Assembly: GCF_014646335.1 (NCBI RefSeq)
Contig: NZ_BMNG01000003.1
Span: 329,544-393,543 of the forward strand
Length of the DNA stretch: 64,000 bases
Direction: 5' to 3'
Source of the DNA: Streptomyces lasiicapitis
GTDB lineage: Bacteria > Actinomycetota > Actinomycetes > Streptomycetales > Streptomycetaceae
Position 1 is the first letter of the stretch, and every line of letters starts with the position of its first letter. This document shows, piece by piece, positions 16,460 to 26,070 of this stretch. Position numbers and translations under genes: made by a program. Under the pieces are notes generated by a model, which made no database searches, was not told where the DNA came from, and saw nothing but the letters and a program-made list of their open reading frames with translations.

Positions 16460-17557
16460 ATGAACAGATTGACGCGCCGCGTCGGCATAGGCACCGTCAC
16501 CGTTTCCCTCGCGCTGGCCTTGGCCGCATGCGGCGAGGCCGGTGACGGCGACGACAAGGGCAGTGGCGGCGACGGCAAGACCATCGGTCTGCTGCTGCCG
16601 GAGAACAAGACCACGCGTTACGAGACCTTCGACCGCCCCATCATGGAGGCGAAGATCAAGTCGCTGTGCGGCGACTGCGAGGTCAAGTACAACAACGCCG
16701 CGCAGGACATCGAGACCCAGAAGAAGCAGTTCGACGCCCTCATCACCCAGGGCGTCAAGGTGATCATCCTGGACTCCGTGGACTACAAGTCCACCAAGGG
16801 CTGGGTCGAGCGCGCCGACAAGCAGGGCGTCAAGGTCGTGGCGTACGACCGCCTCGCCGAGGGCCCGCTGTCCGCCTACGTGAGCTACGACAACGAGAAG
16901 ATCGGCCGGCTCCAGGGCGGCGCCCTGGTCAAGGCGCTCGGCTCGGACGCCAAGAACGCCAACGTCGTCATGATCAACGGCTCGCCGACCGACCCGAACG
17001 CCCCGTTCTTCAAGAAGGGCGCCCACTCGGTGCTCGACAAGAACGTGAAGAAGATCGCGTACGAGCAGGACATCCCGGACTGGTCCCCGGACGAGGCCAA
17101 CCGCAAGATGGCCACCGCCATCGACAAGCTCGGCAAGGACGGCATCGACGGCGTCTACAGCGCCAACGACGGCATGGCCGGCGGCATCATCACCGCCCTC
17201 AAGCAGCGCGGCATCGACGTGCCGGTGGGCGGCCAGGACGCCGAACTCGCCGGTGTGCAGCGCCTGTTGAGCGGCGACCAGGCCTTCACGATCTACAAGC
17301 AGATCAAGCCGGAGGCCGAGACCACCGCCGAGATCGCGGTGCGCCTGCTCAAGGGCAAGAAGATCGACGACCTCACCGACCGCAAGGTCAACTCGCTGAG
17401 CGGCGACTTCAAGGACATCCCCGCCAAGCTCTACGACGCGCAGGCGATCACCAAGGACGAGGTGGCCGACACCATCGTCAAGGACAAGGTCTACAAGGCC
17501 GGCGAGATCTGCACCAAGCAGTTCAAGAAGGCCTGCGACGAGGCCGGGATCAAGTAA
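16460..17557 (+). CDS. xylF: XylF, D-xylose ABC transporter substrate-binding lipoprotein
   Basis: ATG 16460 lies 9 nt after AGGGAGG; a longer in-frame extension upstream has no ribosome site. The 365-residue protein carries an Arg-containing n-region and the lipobox LALAAC (Cys24). The mature part is a periplasmic-binding-protein type I fold of the ribose/xylose class, with TTRYETFDRP, DNEKIGRLQGG, NGSPTDPNAPFF and YSANDGMAGG. It binds a pentose, most likely D-xylose, outside the membrane and delivers it to XylH. Promoter-proximal position and the downstream hairpin suggest it is made in excess over XylG and XylH. Confidence 0.92.
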   Translation: MNRLTRRVGIGTVTVSLALALAACGEAGDGDDKGSGGDGKTIGLLLPENKTTRYETFDRPIMEAKIKSLCGDCEVKYNNAAQDIETQKKQFDALITQGVKVIILDSVDYKSTKGWVERADKQGVKVVAYDRLAEGPLSAYVSYDNEKIGRLQGGALVKALGSDAKNANVVMINGSPTDPNAPFFKKGAHSVLDKNVKKIAYEQDIPDWSPDEANRKMATAIDKLGKDGIDGVYSANDGMAGGIITALKQRGIDVPVGGQDAELAGVQRLLSGDQAFTIYKQIKPEAETTAEIAVRLLKGKKIDDLTDRKVNSLSGDFKDIPAKLYDAQAITKDEVADTIVKDKVYKAGEICTKQFKKACDEAGIK

Positions 17558-17619
17558 CTCCCGGTCAGGTCAAGGGTGTTGACGCGGCCCGATAGTCGCG
17601 AGACACCTTCCCCAGCGGT

Positions 17620-17669
17620 CCGGTGCCCGCCCGCTACATTCCGCCCCGCAGTCGGAGGGCGGGCACCGG
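17620..17669 (+). promoter_or_regulatory. xylF-xylG intergenic hairpin
   Basis: CCGGTGCCCGCCC (17620-17632) pairs perfectly with GGGCGGGCACCGG (17657-17669) across a 24-nt loop, 62 bp after the xylF stop. It occupies the same operon position as the ngcE-ngcF hairpin and probably sets the ratio of binding protein to transporter. Confidence 0.65.
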
Positions 17670-17750
17670 GCACCTTGTTCCTTGCGCTGCCTGGTCACTT
17701 CCTGTGGCAGCACCATCCCCGCCGATCAGGCGGCGAAGGAGATGATTCAC

Positions 17751-18542
17751 GTGTCCGCTACGCCCGTGCTGGCGTTGCGCGGGGTCTCCAAGCGGTTCGG
17801 CGCCGTCCAGGCGCTCACGGACGTAGACCTCGAGATCCGCACCGGTGAGGTGGTCGCCCTCGTCGGCGACAACGGCGCCGGAAAGTCCACCCTCGTCAAG
17901 ACCATTTCCGGGGTCCACCCCATCGACGAGGGCGCCATCGAGTGGGAGGGCCGGACGGTCCGCATCGGCCGCCCGCACGACGCCCAGAACCTCGGCGTGG
18001 CCACCGTCTACCAGGACCTCGCGCTCTGCGACAACCTCGACGTCGTCGCCAACCTGTTCCTCGGTAGCGAGCTGAAGAGCGCCTCCGTCCTGGACGAGAT
18101 CAAGATGGAGAAGCGCGCCCGGGAGCTCCTGGACACCCTGTCCATCCGCATCCCCAGCGTCCGCATCCCCGTCGCCGCCCTCTCCGGCGGCCAGCGGCAG
18201 GTCGTCGCCATCGCCCGCGCGCTGGTCGGCGACCCCAAGGTCGTCATCCTCGACGAGCCCACCGCCGCCCTCGGCGTCGAGCAGACCGCGCAGGTCCTCG
18301 ACCTCGTCGAGCGGCTGCGCGAGCGCGGCCACGGCGTCATCCTCATCAGCCACAACATGGCCGACGTGCAGGCCGTCGCCGACCGGGTCGCGGTCCTGCG
18401 CCTCGGCCGCAACAACGGCGTCTTCACGGTCGCCGACACCACCCCCGAAGAAGTCATCGCCGCCATCACGGGCGCCACGGACAACGCCGTGACCCGCCGC
18501 AGGGCGCGCACGGCCACGGCACCGAAGGAGGACGCGAAGTGA
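17751..18542 (+). CDS. xylG: XylG, sugar ABC transporter ATP-binding protein
   Basis: The start is taken as GTG 17751 because AAGGAG ends 10 nt before it; the in-frame ATG at 17742 would leave only 1 nt. The 263-residue protein has Walker A GDNGAGKST, signature LSGGQRQ, Walker B VVILDEPTAAL and switch His in LISHNMAD. It is a single nucleotide-binding domain, unlike the double-domain XylG/RbsA of enteric bacteria, so two copies would be needed per transporter. It energises import through XylH and overlaps that gene by 4 bp. Confidence 0.92.
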   Translation: MSATPVLALRGVSKRFGAVQALTDVDLEIRTGEVVALVGDNGAGKSTLVKTISGVHPIDEGAIEWEGRTVRIGRPHDAQNLGVATVYQDLALCDNLDVVANLFLGSELKSASVLDEIKMEKRARELLDTLSIRIPSVRIPVAALSGGQRQVVAIARALVGDPKVVILDEPTAALGVEQTAQVLDLVERLRERGHGVILISHNMADVQAVADRVAVLRLGRNNGVFTVADTTPEEVIAAITGATDNAVTRRRARTATAPKEDAK

Positions 18543-19855
18543 GCGACCTCGCCAAGACCCCCGACACGCAGAAGGTCCGTGCGGCCACCGGGGGGACCGT
18601 GGACGCCGAGCCGTCCGCGACCCCGTCCGCGGCCGTCGACCCGCGTCTGCTCGTGCGCGAGCAGGGCTTCGCCGGCTACTGGACGGAGTTCCTCCGCAAG
18701 GTGCGCGGCGGTGAGCTCGGCTCGCTGCCCGTCGTCGTCGGTCTGATCGTCATCGCGCTTGTCTTCCAGCTGCAGAACGACAAGTTCCTGTCCGCTTCCA
18801 GCCTCGCCAACATCGCGGTGTTCACCTCCGGCGTCGGCATCATGTCCGTCGGCATCGTCTTCGTGCTGCTGCTCGGCGAGATCGACCTGTCCGTCGGCTC
18901 CGTCGCCGGTACGGGCGCCGCCATCTGGGCGGTCCTGAGCGTCACCCACGGGTGGGGCGACTGGCTCTCGGTGTTCGTGGCGATCGGCTCCGGCCTGGTG
19001 ATCGGCGCCTTGCACGGATTCTTCTTCGCCAAGATCGGCGTACCGGCCTTCGTGGTCACCCTGGCGGGCTTCCTCGGCTGGAGCGGTCTGCAGATCTGGC
19101 TGATGGGCAAGGAGGGCAGCATCAACACGCCCACCGGCTCCGTCGTGGAGGACCTCACCACCCACTTCTACGCCGACAAGGCCGCCGCCTACGGCCTCGC
19201 CCTGATCGCCGTGCTCGCCTACGCCGGCTCCCAGCTCCTGGACGCCAAGCGCCGCAAGGCCGCGGGGCTGCCCTCGCGGCCGCTCAGCGAGATCCTGCTG
19301 CGCACCGGCCTGCTCACGGTCCTCGCGTTCGTCGTGGCGTACTTCCTGAACGAGCCCGAGGGCGCCCGCGGCCTGCCGCTGGCCCTGGTCCTGTTCCTGG
19401 CCGTGCTCGTCATCGCCGACTTCGTGGCCCGCCGCACCACCTTCGGCCGCCAGGTCTTCGCGGTCGGCGGCAACGCGGAGGCCGCGCGCCGCGCGGGCAT
19501 CAACGTGGACCGCATCCGGATCACCGTGTTCGCGATCTCCGGCATGCTCGCCGCCTTCGGCGGGCTCTTCATCGCGAGCCTCTCCGGCGGCGCGACCAAG
19601 AGCCTCGGCAGCGGCAACACCCTGATGATCGTGATCGCGGCGGCCGTCATCGGCGGCACCAGCCTCTTCGGCGGCCGCGGCAAGATCTGGTCCGCCATGC
19701 TCGGCATGCTCGTGATCCAGTCGATCCAGCAGGGCCTGAACCTGCAGGGCATGCCCAGTGAGATCCAGTACATGATCACCGGCGCGGTGCTGCTCGCCGC
19801 CGTCGTGATCGACTCCGTCTCCCGCCGGACCCAGAAGTCCGCAGGCCGCGCCTGA
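18539..19855 (+). CDS. xylH: XylH, sugar ABC transporter permease
   Basis: GTG 18539 overlaps the xylG stop (GTGA), showing translational coupling. The 438-residue protein has a 60-residue soluble N-terminus, then about ten membrane helices. It carries the ribose-family permease motif GEIDLSVGSVAG and the later NAEAARRAGI loop with GLFIASLSGGATKSLGSGN. This is the RbsC/XylH-type channel of the high-affinity xylose importer, complete in length. The operon ends with a strong hairpin. Confidence 0.92.
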   Translation: MSDLAKTPDTQKVRAATGGTVDAEPSATPSAAVDPRLLVREQGFAGYWTEFLRKVRGGELGSLPVVVGLIVIALVFQLQNDKFLSASSLANIAVFTSGVGIMSVGIVFVLLLGEIDLSVGSVAGTGAAIWAVLSVTHGWGDWLSVFVAIGSGLVIGALHGFFFAKIGVPAFVVTLAGFLGWSGLQIWLMGKEGSINTPTGSVVEDLTTHFYADKAAAYGLALIAVLAYAGSQLLDAKRRKAAGLPSRPLSEILLRTGLLTVLAFVVAYFLNEPEGARGLPLALVLFLAVLVIADFVARRTTFGRQVFAVGGNAEAARRAGINVDRIRITVFAISGMLAAFGGLFIASLSGGATKSLGSGNTLMIVIAAAVIGGTSLFGGRGKIWSAMLGMLVIQSIQQGLNLQGMPSEIQYMITGAVLLAAVVIDSVSRRTQKSAGRA

Positions 19856-19867
19856 TTTCGCGGCCCC

Positions 19868-19900
19868 GTGCCCGGTACCGGTCATTCCGGTACCGGGCAC
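19868..19900 (+). terminator. terminator after xylFGH
   Basis: GTGCCCGGTACCGG (19868-19881) and its exact complement at 19887-19900 form a 14-bp stem with a TCATT loop, 12 bp after the xylH stop. Confidence 0.8.
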
Positions 19901-20112
19901 GCCCATGTCCGCGCGCGGGAATCGAATAGGAACATACGTTCCCACGCGGGGCGCGATTTCCCCGGCCCCGCCCGGTCGTACCAGTAGATTTACAGCCGAT
20001 CGCGTGACGTAATACTCCTGGCCCGGACTCCGTCGTCAGCGGCGGAACATTAGACTCGACTGGCCCGGCAATGCTCGAACAGCGCTACACGCTCTACTGC
20101 AAGGAGGCACGG

Positions 20113-22041
20113 GTGCCGCTGCTGACCCGCATCACGGGACCGCGCGATCTGGACCTGCTCGGCCCTGAACAGCTCAACGAGCTGGCGGACGAGATCCGCG
20201 GCTTCCTCGTCGACGCAGTCTCCAAGACCGGCGGCCACCTCGGCCCCAACCTCGGCGTCGTGGAGCTGACCATCGCGCTGCACCGCGTCTTCGAGTCCCC
20301 GAAGGACAAGGTCCTCTGGGACACCGGCCACCAGGCCTACGTGCACAAGCTGCTCACCGGCCGCCAGGACTTCTCCAAGCTGCGCGCCAAGGGCGGCCTC
20401 TCGGGCTACCCCGCGCGCGCCGAGTCCGACCACGACGTGATCGAGAACAGCCACGCCTCCACGGTCCTCGGCTGGGCGGACGGCCTGGCCAAGGCCAACG
20501 AGGTCCGCGGCAAGGACGACCACGTCGTCGCCGTCATCGGTGACGGAGCCCTCACCGGCGGCATGGCCTGGGAGGCCCTGAACAACATCGCGGCCGCCAA
20601 GGACCGCCCCCTGGTCATCGTGGTCAACGACAACGAGCGGTCGTACGCCCCCACGATCGGCGGCCTCGCCAACCACCTGGCGACCCTGCGCACCACGGAC
20701 GGCTACGAGCGCTTCCTGGCCCGCGGCAAGGACCTCCTGGAGCGCACACCGGTCGTCGGCAAGCCGCTGTACGAGACGCTGCACGGCGCCAAGAAGGGCC
20801 TGAAGGACTTCATCGCCCCGCAGGGCATGTTCGAGGACCTCGGCCTGAAGTACGTCGGCCCGATCGACGGCCACGACATGGAGGCCCTGGAGTCCGCCCT
20901 GCAGCGCGCCAAGCGCTTCCGCGGCCCGGTCATCGTGCACTGCCTCACCGAGAAGGGCCGCGGCTACCAGCCCGCCGAGGAGGACGAGGCCGACCACTTC
21001 CACGGCATCGGCCCCATCCACCCCGACACCGGCCTGCCCATCACCGCCGGCGGCATGGACTGGACCTCCGTCTTCGGCGAGGAGATGGTCAAGCTCGGCC
21101 GCGAGCGCGAGGACATCGTCGCGATCACCGCCGCGATGCTCCAGCCCGTCGGCCTGAAGAAGTTCGCCGAGGAGTTCCCCGACCGGGTCTACGACGTCGG
21201 CATCGCCGAGCAGCACGCCGCCGTGAGCGCCGCGGGCCTCGCCACCGGCGGCGTCCACCCCGTCTTCGCCGTGTACGCGACCTTCCTCAACCGCGCCTTC
21301 GACCAGCTCCTGATGGACGTGGCCCTGCACAAGTGCGGCGTCACCTTCGTCCTGGACCGCGCGGGCGTCACCGGCACCGACGGCGCCTCGCACAACGGCA
21401 TGTGGGACATGTCGATCCTCCAGTGCGTGCCCACCCTGCGCATCGCCGCGCCCCGCGACGCCGACCAGGTCCGCCTCCAGCTCCGCGAGGCCGTCGAGGT
21501 CGACGACGCGCCGACCGTCGTGCGCTACTCCAAGGGCGCCGTCGGCCCCGCGGTGAAGGCCGTCGGCAAGGTCGGCGGCATGGACGTGCTGCGCAAGCCG
21601 GACACGGGCCGACCCGACGTGCTGCTCGTCTCCGTCGGCGCGCTCGCCCCGATGTGCCTGGAGATCGCCGGCCTGCTCGACAAGCAGGGCATCTCCACCA
21701 CCGTCGTCGACCCCCGCTGGGTCAAGCCGGTCGACGAGGCGATGGCCCCGCTCGCCGAGCAGCACCGCGTGGTCGTGACCGTCGAGGACAACTCCCGCGC
21801 GGGCGGCGTCGGTTCGGCCGTCGCGCAGGCCCTGCGGGACGCGGGCGTGGACGTGCCGCTGCGCGACTTCGGCATCCCGCCGCGCTTCCTCGACCACGCC
21901 TCGCGCAAGGAGGTCATGGCGGAGATCGGCCTGACGGCCCCGGACATCGCGCGCCAGGTCACCGGCCTGGTCGCCAAGCTCGACGGCCGCTTCGAGCGCA
22001 ACGCGACGTCCGTGGACTCCGTGGAGCCCGCGCGCGACTGA
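20113..22041 (+). CDS. dxs: 1-deoxy-D-xylulose-5-phosphate synthase
   Basis: GTG 20113 lies 5 nt after AAGGAGG and begins [16 protein letters not shown], the usual Dxs start; an upstream ATG at 20071 adds 14 unlikely residues. The 642-residue protein is full length. Thiamine-diphosphate-binding [16 protein letters not shown] is at about 150-165. The catalytic segments [15 protein letters not shown] and [18 protein letters not shown] are present, with a transketolase C-terminal domain. Dxs condenses pyruvate and glyceraldehyde 3-phosphate in the first step of the MEP isoprenoid pathway. Streptomycetes often carry two dxs copies; this one sits alone after the xylose operon and is not beside other isoprenoid genes. 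Confidence 0.94.
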   Translation: MPLLTRITGPRDLDLLGPEQLNELADEIRGFLVDAVSKTGGHLGPNLGVVELTIALHRVFESPKDKVLWDTGHQAYVHKLLTGRQDFSKLRAKGGLSGYPARAESDHDVIENSHASTVLGWADGLAKANEVRGKDDHVVAVIGDGALTGGMAWEALNNIAAAKDRPLVIVVNDNERSYAPTIGGLANHLATLRTTDGYERFLARGKDLLERTPVVGKPLYETLHGAKKGLKDFIAPQGMFEDLGLKYVGPIDGHDMEALESALQRAKRFRGPVIVHCLTEKGRGYQPAEEDEADHFHGIGPIHPDTGLPITAGGMDWTSVFGEEMVKLGREREDIVAITAAMLQPVGLKKFAEEFPDRVYDVGIAEQHAAVSAAGLATGGVHPVFAVYATFLNRAFDQLLMDVALHKCGVTFVLDRAGVTGTDGASHNGMWDMSILQCVPTLRIAAPRDADQVRLQLREAVEVDDAPTVVRYSKGAVGPAVKAVGKVGGMDVLRKPDTGRPDVLLVSVGALAPMCLEIAGLLDKQGISTTVVDPRWVKPVDEAMAPLAEQHRVVVTVEDNSRAGGVGSAVAQALRDAGVDVPLRDFGIPPRFLDHASRKEVMAEIGLTAPDIARQVTGLVAKLDGRFERNATSVDSVEPARD

Positions 22042-22102
22042 CGTACGCGAACGACGTACGCGACTGACGTACGAGGCTGAAGTACACGACCGATGTGTCC
22101 GG

Positions 22103-22146
22103 ATGGGCCGGTTTCACCACCGTGAAGAGTGGTGAAACCTGCCCAT
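22103..22146 (+). terminator. terminator after dxs
   Basis: GGTTTCACCAC (22110-22120) pairs with GTGGTGAAACC (22129-22139); outside one C/T mismatch ATGGGC and GCCCAT extend the stem to 17 bp. It follows short direct repeats of GACGTACGCG between 22040 and 22075. Confidence 0.75.
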
Positions 22147-22229
22147 TTGCGTGAATCCACCCGCGTCGGGGCATAACCATGGCGCCCCCTCTCGATCATG
22201 TCGAGGACGACAAGCGTGGGAGGTACGCC

Positions 22230-23753
22230 GTGAGCAGCACCCTCTTCCGGACGAAGAAGGTCGAGCAGTCCATCCTCGACACCGAGGAGCCAGAGCACGC
22301 GCTCAAGAAATCCTTGTCCGCTCTGGACCTGACCGTCTTCGGCGTCGGTGTCATCATCGGCACCGGCATCTTCGTCCTCACCGGCACGGTCGCCAAGAAC
22401 AACGCCGGGCCCGCAGTCGCCCTGGCCTTCGTGGTGGCGGGCGTCGTCTGCGCCCTCGCCGCCCTCTGCTACGCGGAGTTCGCCTCCACGCTCCCGGTGG
22501 CGGGATCGGCGTACACGTTCTCGTACGCCTCGCTCGGCGAGCTGCCCGCCTGGATCATCGGCTGGGACCTCGTCCTGGAATTCGCGCTCGGCACGGCGGT
22601 GGTCGCCGTCGGCTGGTCGGGGTACATCGCGTCGCTGCTCGACAACGCGGGCTGGCATCTGCCCGAGGCGCTCGGCAGCAGAGACGCGGCTGACGGCTTC
22701 GGCTTCGACATCCTCGCGGCCGCCCTGGTCCTGGTGCTCACCGTCATCCTCGTCCTCGGCATGAAGCTCTCCGCGCGCATCACCTCCCTCGTCGTCGCCA
22801 TCAAGGTGATCGTCGTCCTCGTCGTGATCATCGCGGGCGCCTTCTTCATCAAGGGCGACAACTACGACCCGTTCATCCCCAAGGCCCAGGAGGTGGAGGC
22901 GGGCAGCGGACTGCACTCCCCGCTGATCCAGCTCATGTTCGGCTGGGCGCCGAGCAACTTCGGCGTGATGGGCATCTTCACCGCCGCCTCCGTCGTCTTC
23001 TTCGCCTTCATCGGCTTCGACGTCGTGGCCACCGCCGCGGAGGAGACCAAGGACCCGCAGCGGGCCATGCCGCGCGGCATCCTCGGCTCGCTGCTCATCT
23101 GCACCACGCTCTACGTGGCCGTGTCGATCGTCGTCACCGGCATGCAGCACTACAGCGAACTCTCCGTGGACGCCCCGCTCGCCGACGCCTTCAAGGCCAC
23201 AGGACACCCCTGGTACGCGGGCTTCATCAGCTTCGGCGCCGCCGTCGGCCTGACCACGGTCTGCATGATCCTGCTGCTCGGCCAGACCCGGGTGTTCTTC
23301 GCGATGAGCCGCGACGGACTGCTTCCGCGCTTCTTCTCCCGCGTCCACCCGCGCTTCAAGACCCCGCACCGGCCGACCATCCTGCTCGGCGTGATCATCG
23401 CGGTCGTGGCCGGCTTCACCCCGCTGAGCGAACTCGCCGAGCTGGTGAACATCGGCACCCTGTTCGCCTTCGTGATCGTCGCGCTTGGCGTGATCATCCT
23501 CCGCAGGACCAGGCCCGACCTGCACCGCTCCTTCCGCACCCCGTGGGTGCCCGTCCTGCCGATCCTGTCCGTCGGCGCCTCGCTGTGGCTGATGCTCAAC
23601 CTGCCCGCCGAGACCTGGGTCCGCTTCGCCGGCTGGATGATCCTCGGCGTCGTCGTCTACTTCCTCTACAGCCGCTCGCACAGCCGTCTGGGACGGCACG
23701 AGGAGACGACGGTGGGCCAGGTACTCCGCCCGCCGGGTCGCGAAAGCGAGTAG
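22230..23753 (+). CDS. APC-family cationic amino-acid permease
   Basis: GTG 22230 follows GGGAGG at 7-nt spacing and opens VSSTLFRTKKVEQSILD, the standard N-terminus of Streptomyces CAT-type permeases. The 507-residue protein has about twelve to fourteen membrane helices. The first contains GVGVIIGTGIFVLTG, the substrate-contact glycine motif of the amino acid-polyamine-organocation superfamily; FFAFIGFDVVATAAEETKDPQRAMP in helix 6 is another family hallmark. Substrate cannot be fixed; relatives import basic amino acids or gamma-aminobutyrate-like compounds. It stands alone between terminators. Confidence 0.9.
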   Translation: MSSTLFRTKKVEQSILDTEEPEHALKKSLSALDLTVFGVGVIIGTGIFVLTGTVAKNNAGPAVALAFVVAGVVCALAALCYAEFASTLPVAGSAYTFSYASLGELPAWIIGWDLVLEFALGTAVVAVGWSGYIASLLDNAGWHLPEALGSRDAADGFGFDILAAALVLVLTVILVLGMKLSARITSLVVAIKVIVVLVVIIAGAFFIKGDNYDPFIPKAQEVEAGSGLHSPLIQLMFGWAPSNFGVMGIFTAASVVFFAFIGFDVVATAAEETKDPQRAMPRGILGSLLICTTLYVAVSIVVTGMQHYSELSVDAPLADAFKATGHPWYAGFISFGAAVGLTTVCMILLLGQTRVFFAMSRDGLLPRFFSRVHPRFKTPHRPTILLGVIIAVVAGFTPLSELAELVNIGTLFAFVIVALGVIILRRTRPDLHRSFRTPWVPVLPILSVGASLWLMLNLPAETWVRFAGWMILGVVVYFLYSRSHSRLGRHEETTVGQVLRPPGRESE

Positions 23754-23756
23754 TCG

Positions 23757-23776
23757 CGCCGCCCGAGCGGGCGGCG
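23757..23776. terminator. terminator between permease and lipoprotein genes
   Basis: CGCCGCCC and GGGCGGCG form an 8-bp G/C stem with a GAGC loop 4 bp after the permease stop. The convergent lipoprotein gene ends about 90 bp further on. Confidence 0.6.
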
Positions 23777-23866
23777 ACATCGCCCGGCAATCCGGCCCCG
23801 TATGTTCCGCTTCGGCGTGAACTGCGGGGCCGGTCGGCGTGCGGGCCGTGCTCGGACGGGCAGGGC

Positions 23867-24841
23867 CTACATGCGGCGCCAGTCCCGCGTGACCGTGGTC
23901 ATCGCCGCCACCGCCGCCTTCAAGTGCTTGCGGTGGTCGCGGATCCTGGGGCTGAACTCGACGTGCAGGAACTCCGTTTCCTGGGCCCAGGCGTTGCGGC
24001 CCTGGACGTTCTTGCGGCCTTCGAGGGGGCAGGAGCGGGCCCAGGCGCGGCACACGTCGTAGCCACGCCGGCGCAGCGCGTCCGCGAGGTCGCGGCCCTC
24101 CCGCACCGCCTCGCGGCCCTTGACCGTGGAGGCGACCACGTCGTGCCGGGGCGCGGAGTCGTCCGCCATCCCGTGCACCTGGATGCCGGGCACGCCACGC
24201 TTCGCCAACTCGTCGCAGATGGCGTGGAACACGCTCCTCCGGTGGTGCGCCACGTCCGCCTCGTCGCCGCGCCCAGCTTTGCGATGTGCCCCCGCAAGGA
24301 CCATGACGCCGCCGGACGAGCGGCTGAGCAAGGCGGCCCCGAGCCGCTCGGTGTTGCGGTCGGCGACCGGGTGCGGCACCTGCACGGACCAGCGGATCGG
24401 GGAGTCGAGGTCCACGTACACACGGCCCCAGCCGCGGGGTGCCGCCGCGTCCTCGGAGCGGTCGGACACCTCGGCGTAGCGCCGTCCGGTGCCGGAGTCG
24501 GTGACCGTGCGCACCTGGAAGTCGACGTCGGCCAGTCGGCGTTCGGCCCGCGCGCGGTGGCGGTCCAGGAGCAGGCCCACGCCTTCGGCGACGGCGTGCC
24601 GCTCGGTGCGCGAGGGGCGGCGGTAGCCGCTGTCCTCGGAGAAGCCCGCGGTGTATCCGGTGACCACGTCCTCCAGGCCGGTGCGGGAGCCGTCGTCGTC
24701 CGCCGCGGACCTCGGGCGGTCGTCGTGCGACGACGAGGTGCACTGGGTGAGGCTCAGCACGCCCGCCGTGACCGCGGCGAGCACCGCGAGCCTCCTGCGC
24801 CGCTTTGCGATTGTTATCGACCGAATTGGAGGGTGAGTCAT
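23867..24841 (-). CDS. lipoprotein of unknown function, divergent from capA
   Basis: ATG 24841 gives 324 residues. Residues 14-17 are four arginines, followed by a hydrophobic stretch and the lipobox SLTQC with Cys34, so the product is a predicted surface lipoprotein. The mature part is Arg- and Asp-rich with no catalytic motif I know. Two Cys residues in VCRAWARSC and a DVDFQVRTVTDSGTG strand are visible. There is no ribosome site before the ATG, suggesting a leaderless or very short leader transcript. A well-spaced AGGAGG precedes an internal GTG at Val20, but starting there would remove the Arg cluster of the signal. Its start is only 20 bp from that of CapA on the other strand, so the two promoters must overlap and may be co-regulated. 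Confidence 0.7.
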   Translation of the reverse strand: MTHPPIRSITIAKRRRRLAVLAAVTAGVLSLTQCTSSSHDDRPRSAADDDGSRTGLEDVVTGYTAGFSEDSGYRRPSRTERHAVAEGVGLLLDRHRARAERRLADVDFQVRTVTDSGTGRRYAEVSDRSEDAAAPRGWGRVYVDLDSPIRWSVQVPHPVADRNTERLGAALLSRSSGGVMVLAGAHRKAGRGDEADVAHHRRSVFHAICDELAKRGVPGIQVHGMADDSAPRHDVVASTVKGREAVREGRDLADALRRRGYDVCRAWARSCPLEGRKNVQGRNAWAQETEFLHVEFSPRIRDHRKHLKAAVAAMTTVTRDWRRM

Positions 24842-24864
24842 GGTTGTATAAAGATAGCCCCGTG
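24839..24864. promoter_or_regulatory. AT-rich divergent promoter core between lipoprotein and CapA genes
   Basis: The 20 bp between the two start codons contains TTGTATAAAGATAG, striking in this G/C-rich genome. On the plus strand TATAAAGAT lies just before the CapA GTG; on the minus strand TATACAA precedes the lipoprotein ATG. Neither gene has a ribosome site, so both elements may be -10 boxes of nearly leaderless messages. Confidence 0.4.
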
Positions 24865-26070
24865 ACCACACGCCCTTCTCGCAGGCTCATAGCCGTCTGC
24901 GCAGCCTCGATCGCCCTGCTCGCAAGCGCCACCGCCTGCGGCCCGTTCGGCGACGACGGCGAGGCCGCCGACGACGGCGGCCCCGCCTTCACCGTCGCCG
25001 CCGCCGGCGACATCCTCATCCACCCCGAACTCACCGAGCAGGCACGCAAGGACGCCAAGGCGACCGGCAAGGGCGAGAAGGGGATCGACTTCGGCCCGAT
25101 GATGGCCGGCATCAAGCCGGTGATCAGCAAGGCCGACCTCGGGATCTGCCACTTCGAGCCGGTGGTCGGCACGCCGACCGGTCCTTTCCAGGGCTTCCCG
25201 GACTTCATCGTGCCGCCGCAGATCACCACCGCGGTCAAGGGCGTCGGCTACGACCAGTGCTCCAGCGTCTCCAACCACAGCCTCGACCACGGCCCCGCCG
25301 GTGTCACCCGCACCCTCGACGCCCTCGACAAGGCGGGACTGCGGCACACCGGAACGGCACGGAACAAGGCGGAGGCGGACAAACCGCTCATCACCAACGT
25401 CAAGGGCGTCAAGGTCGGCCAAATCGCCTTCGCCCTCGGCTTCAACGGCCGCCAGGTCCCCAAGGACAAGCCCTGGCTCGCCAACCTGACCGACTTCGAC
25501 CGGATCGCCGCCGCCGAGAAGAAGGCCCGCGCCGCGGGCGCCGAGGTCGTGATCCTGAGCATCCACTGGGGCAAGGAGCACCAGCCCAACGCCGCCGCCC
25601 AGCAGGTCGAACTCGGCCGCAGGATCGCCAAGGAGACCGGCATCGACCTCGTGGTCGGCCACCACGCCCACGTCGTGCAGCCGATGGAGAAGGTCGACGG
25701 CACCTGGATCGCGTACGGACTCGGCAATCAGATCGCCCGGCACGACAAGCCCAGCGGACTGACCGAGGAGGGCGTCATCGGCTGGTTCGAGTTCCACAAG
25801 CGCGGCGGCAAGTGGGACGTCGACGCCAAGTACGTGCCCACGTTCACGGAGATCCCGCCGGACCCGGACGAGGACGGCGCCGCCCTGCCCAAGGACGCGG
25901 TCAAGAACAACCGGCTGCTCGACGTGGCCGCCGCGCTGCGCGACGGCGACAAGCTCACCGACCAGCAGCGCGCCCGCTACCGCCTCGCCTTCGAGCGCAC
26001 CGAGGGCACCCTGCTCAACCGCGGCGGCGGCAAGGACGGCCTCGAATCCCTGGAGAAGCTGCCGGACTGA
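24862..26070 (+). CDS. capA: CapA-family poly-gamma-glutamate system lipoprotein
   Basis: Start taken at GTG 24862, giving 402 residues; upstream in-frame codons would disrupt the signal. The N-terminus has a hydrophobic stretch ending LASATAC (Cys26), a plausible lipobox. The rest is a CapA/metallophosphatase-like fold (PF09587 type). AAAGDILIHPEL, SNHSLDHGPAGVTRTLDAL, SIHWGKEH and VVGHHAHVVQ supply the expected metal-binding Asp, Asn and His residues. In Bacillus, CapA/PgsA assists synthesis or export of poly-gamma-glutamate at the membrane. The genes for PgsB and PgsC homologues follow in the same direction, so a role in the same system is well supported, although the polymer itself is inferred. 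The Bacillus protein is membrane-anchored; this one is apparently lipid-anchored. Confidence 0.85.
   Translation: MTTRPSRRLIAVCAASIALLASATACGPFGDDGEAADDGGPAFTVAAAGDILIHPELTEQARKDAKATGKGEKGIDFGPMMAGIKPVISKADLGICHFEPVVGTPTGPFQGFPDFIVPPQITTAVKGVGYDQCSSVSNHSLDHGPAGVTRTLDALDKAGLRHTGTARNKAEADKPLITNVKGVKVGQIAFALGFNGRQVPKDKPWLANLTDFDRIAAAEKKARAAGAEVVILSIHWGKEHQPNAAAQQVELGRRIAKETGIDLVVGHHAHVVQPMEKVDGTWIAYGLGNQIARHDKPSGLTEEGVIGWFEFHKRGGKWDVDAKYVPTFTEIPPDPDEDGAALPKDAVKNNRLLDVAAALRDGDKLTDQQRARYRLAFERTEGTLLNRGGGKDGLESLEKLPD

Noticed and set aside
21525..25238. Leftward open frame of more than 1200 codons across dxs, the permease and the lipoprotein region
   Set aside because: It crosses three real genes with recognisable motifs on their own frames, and its translation is low-complexity; it has no independent ribosome site or domain.
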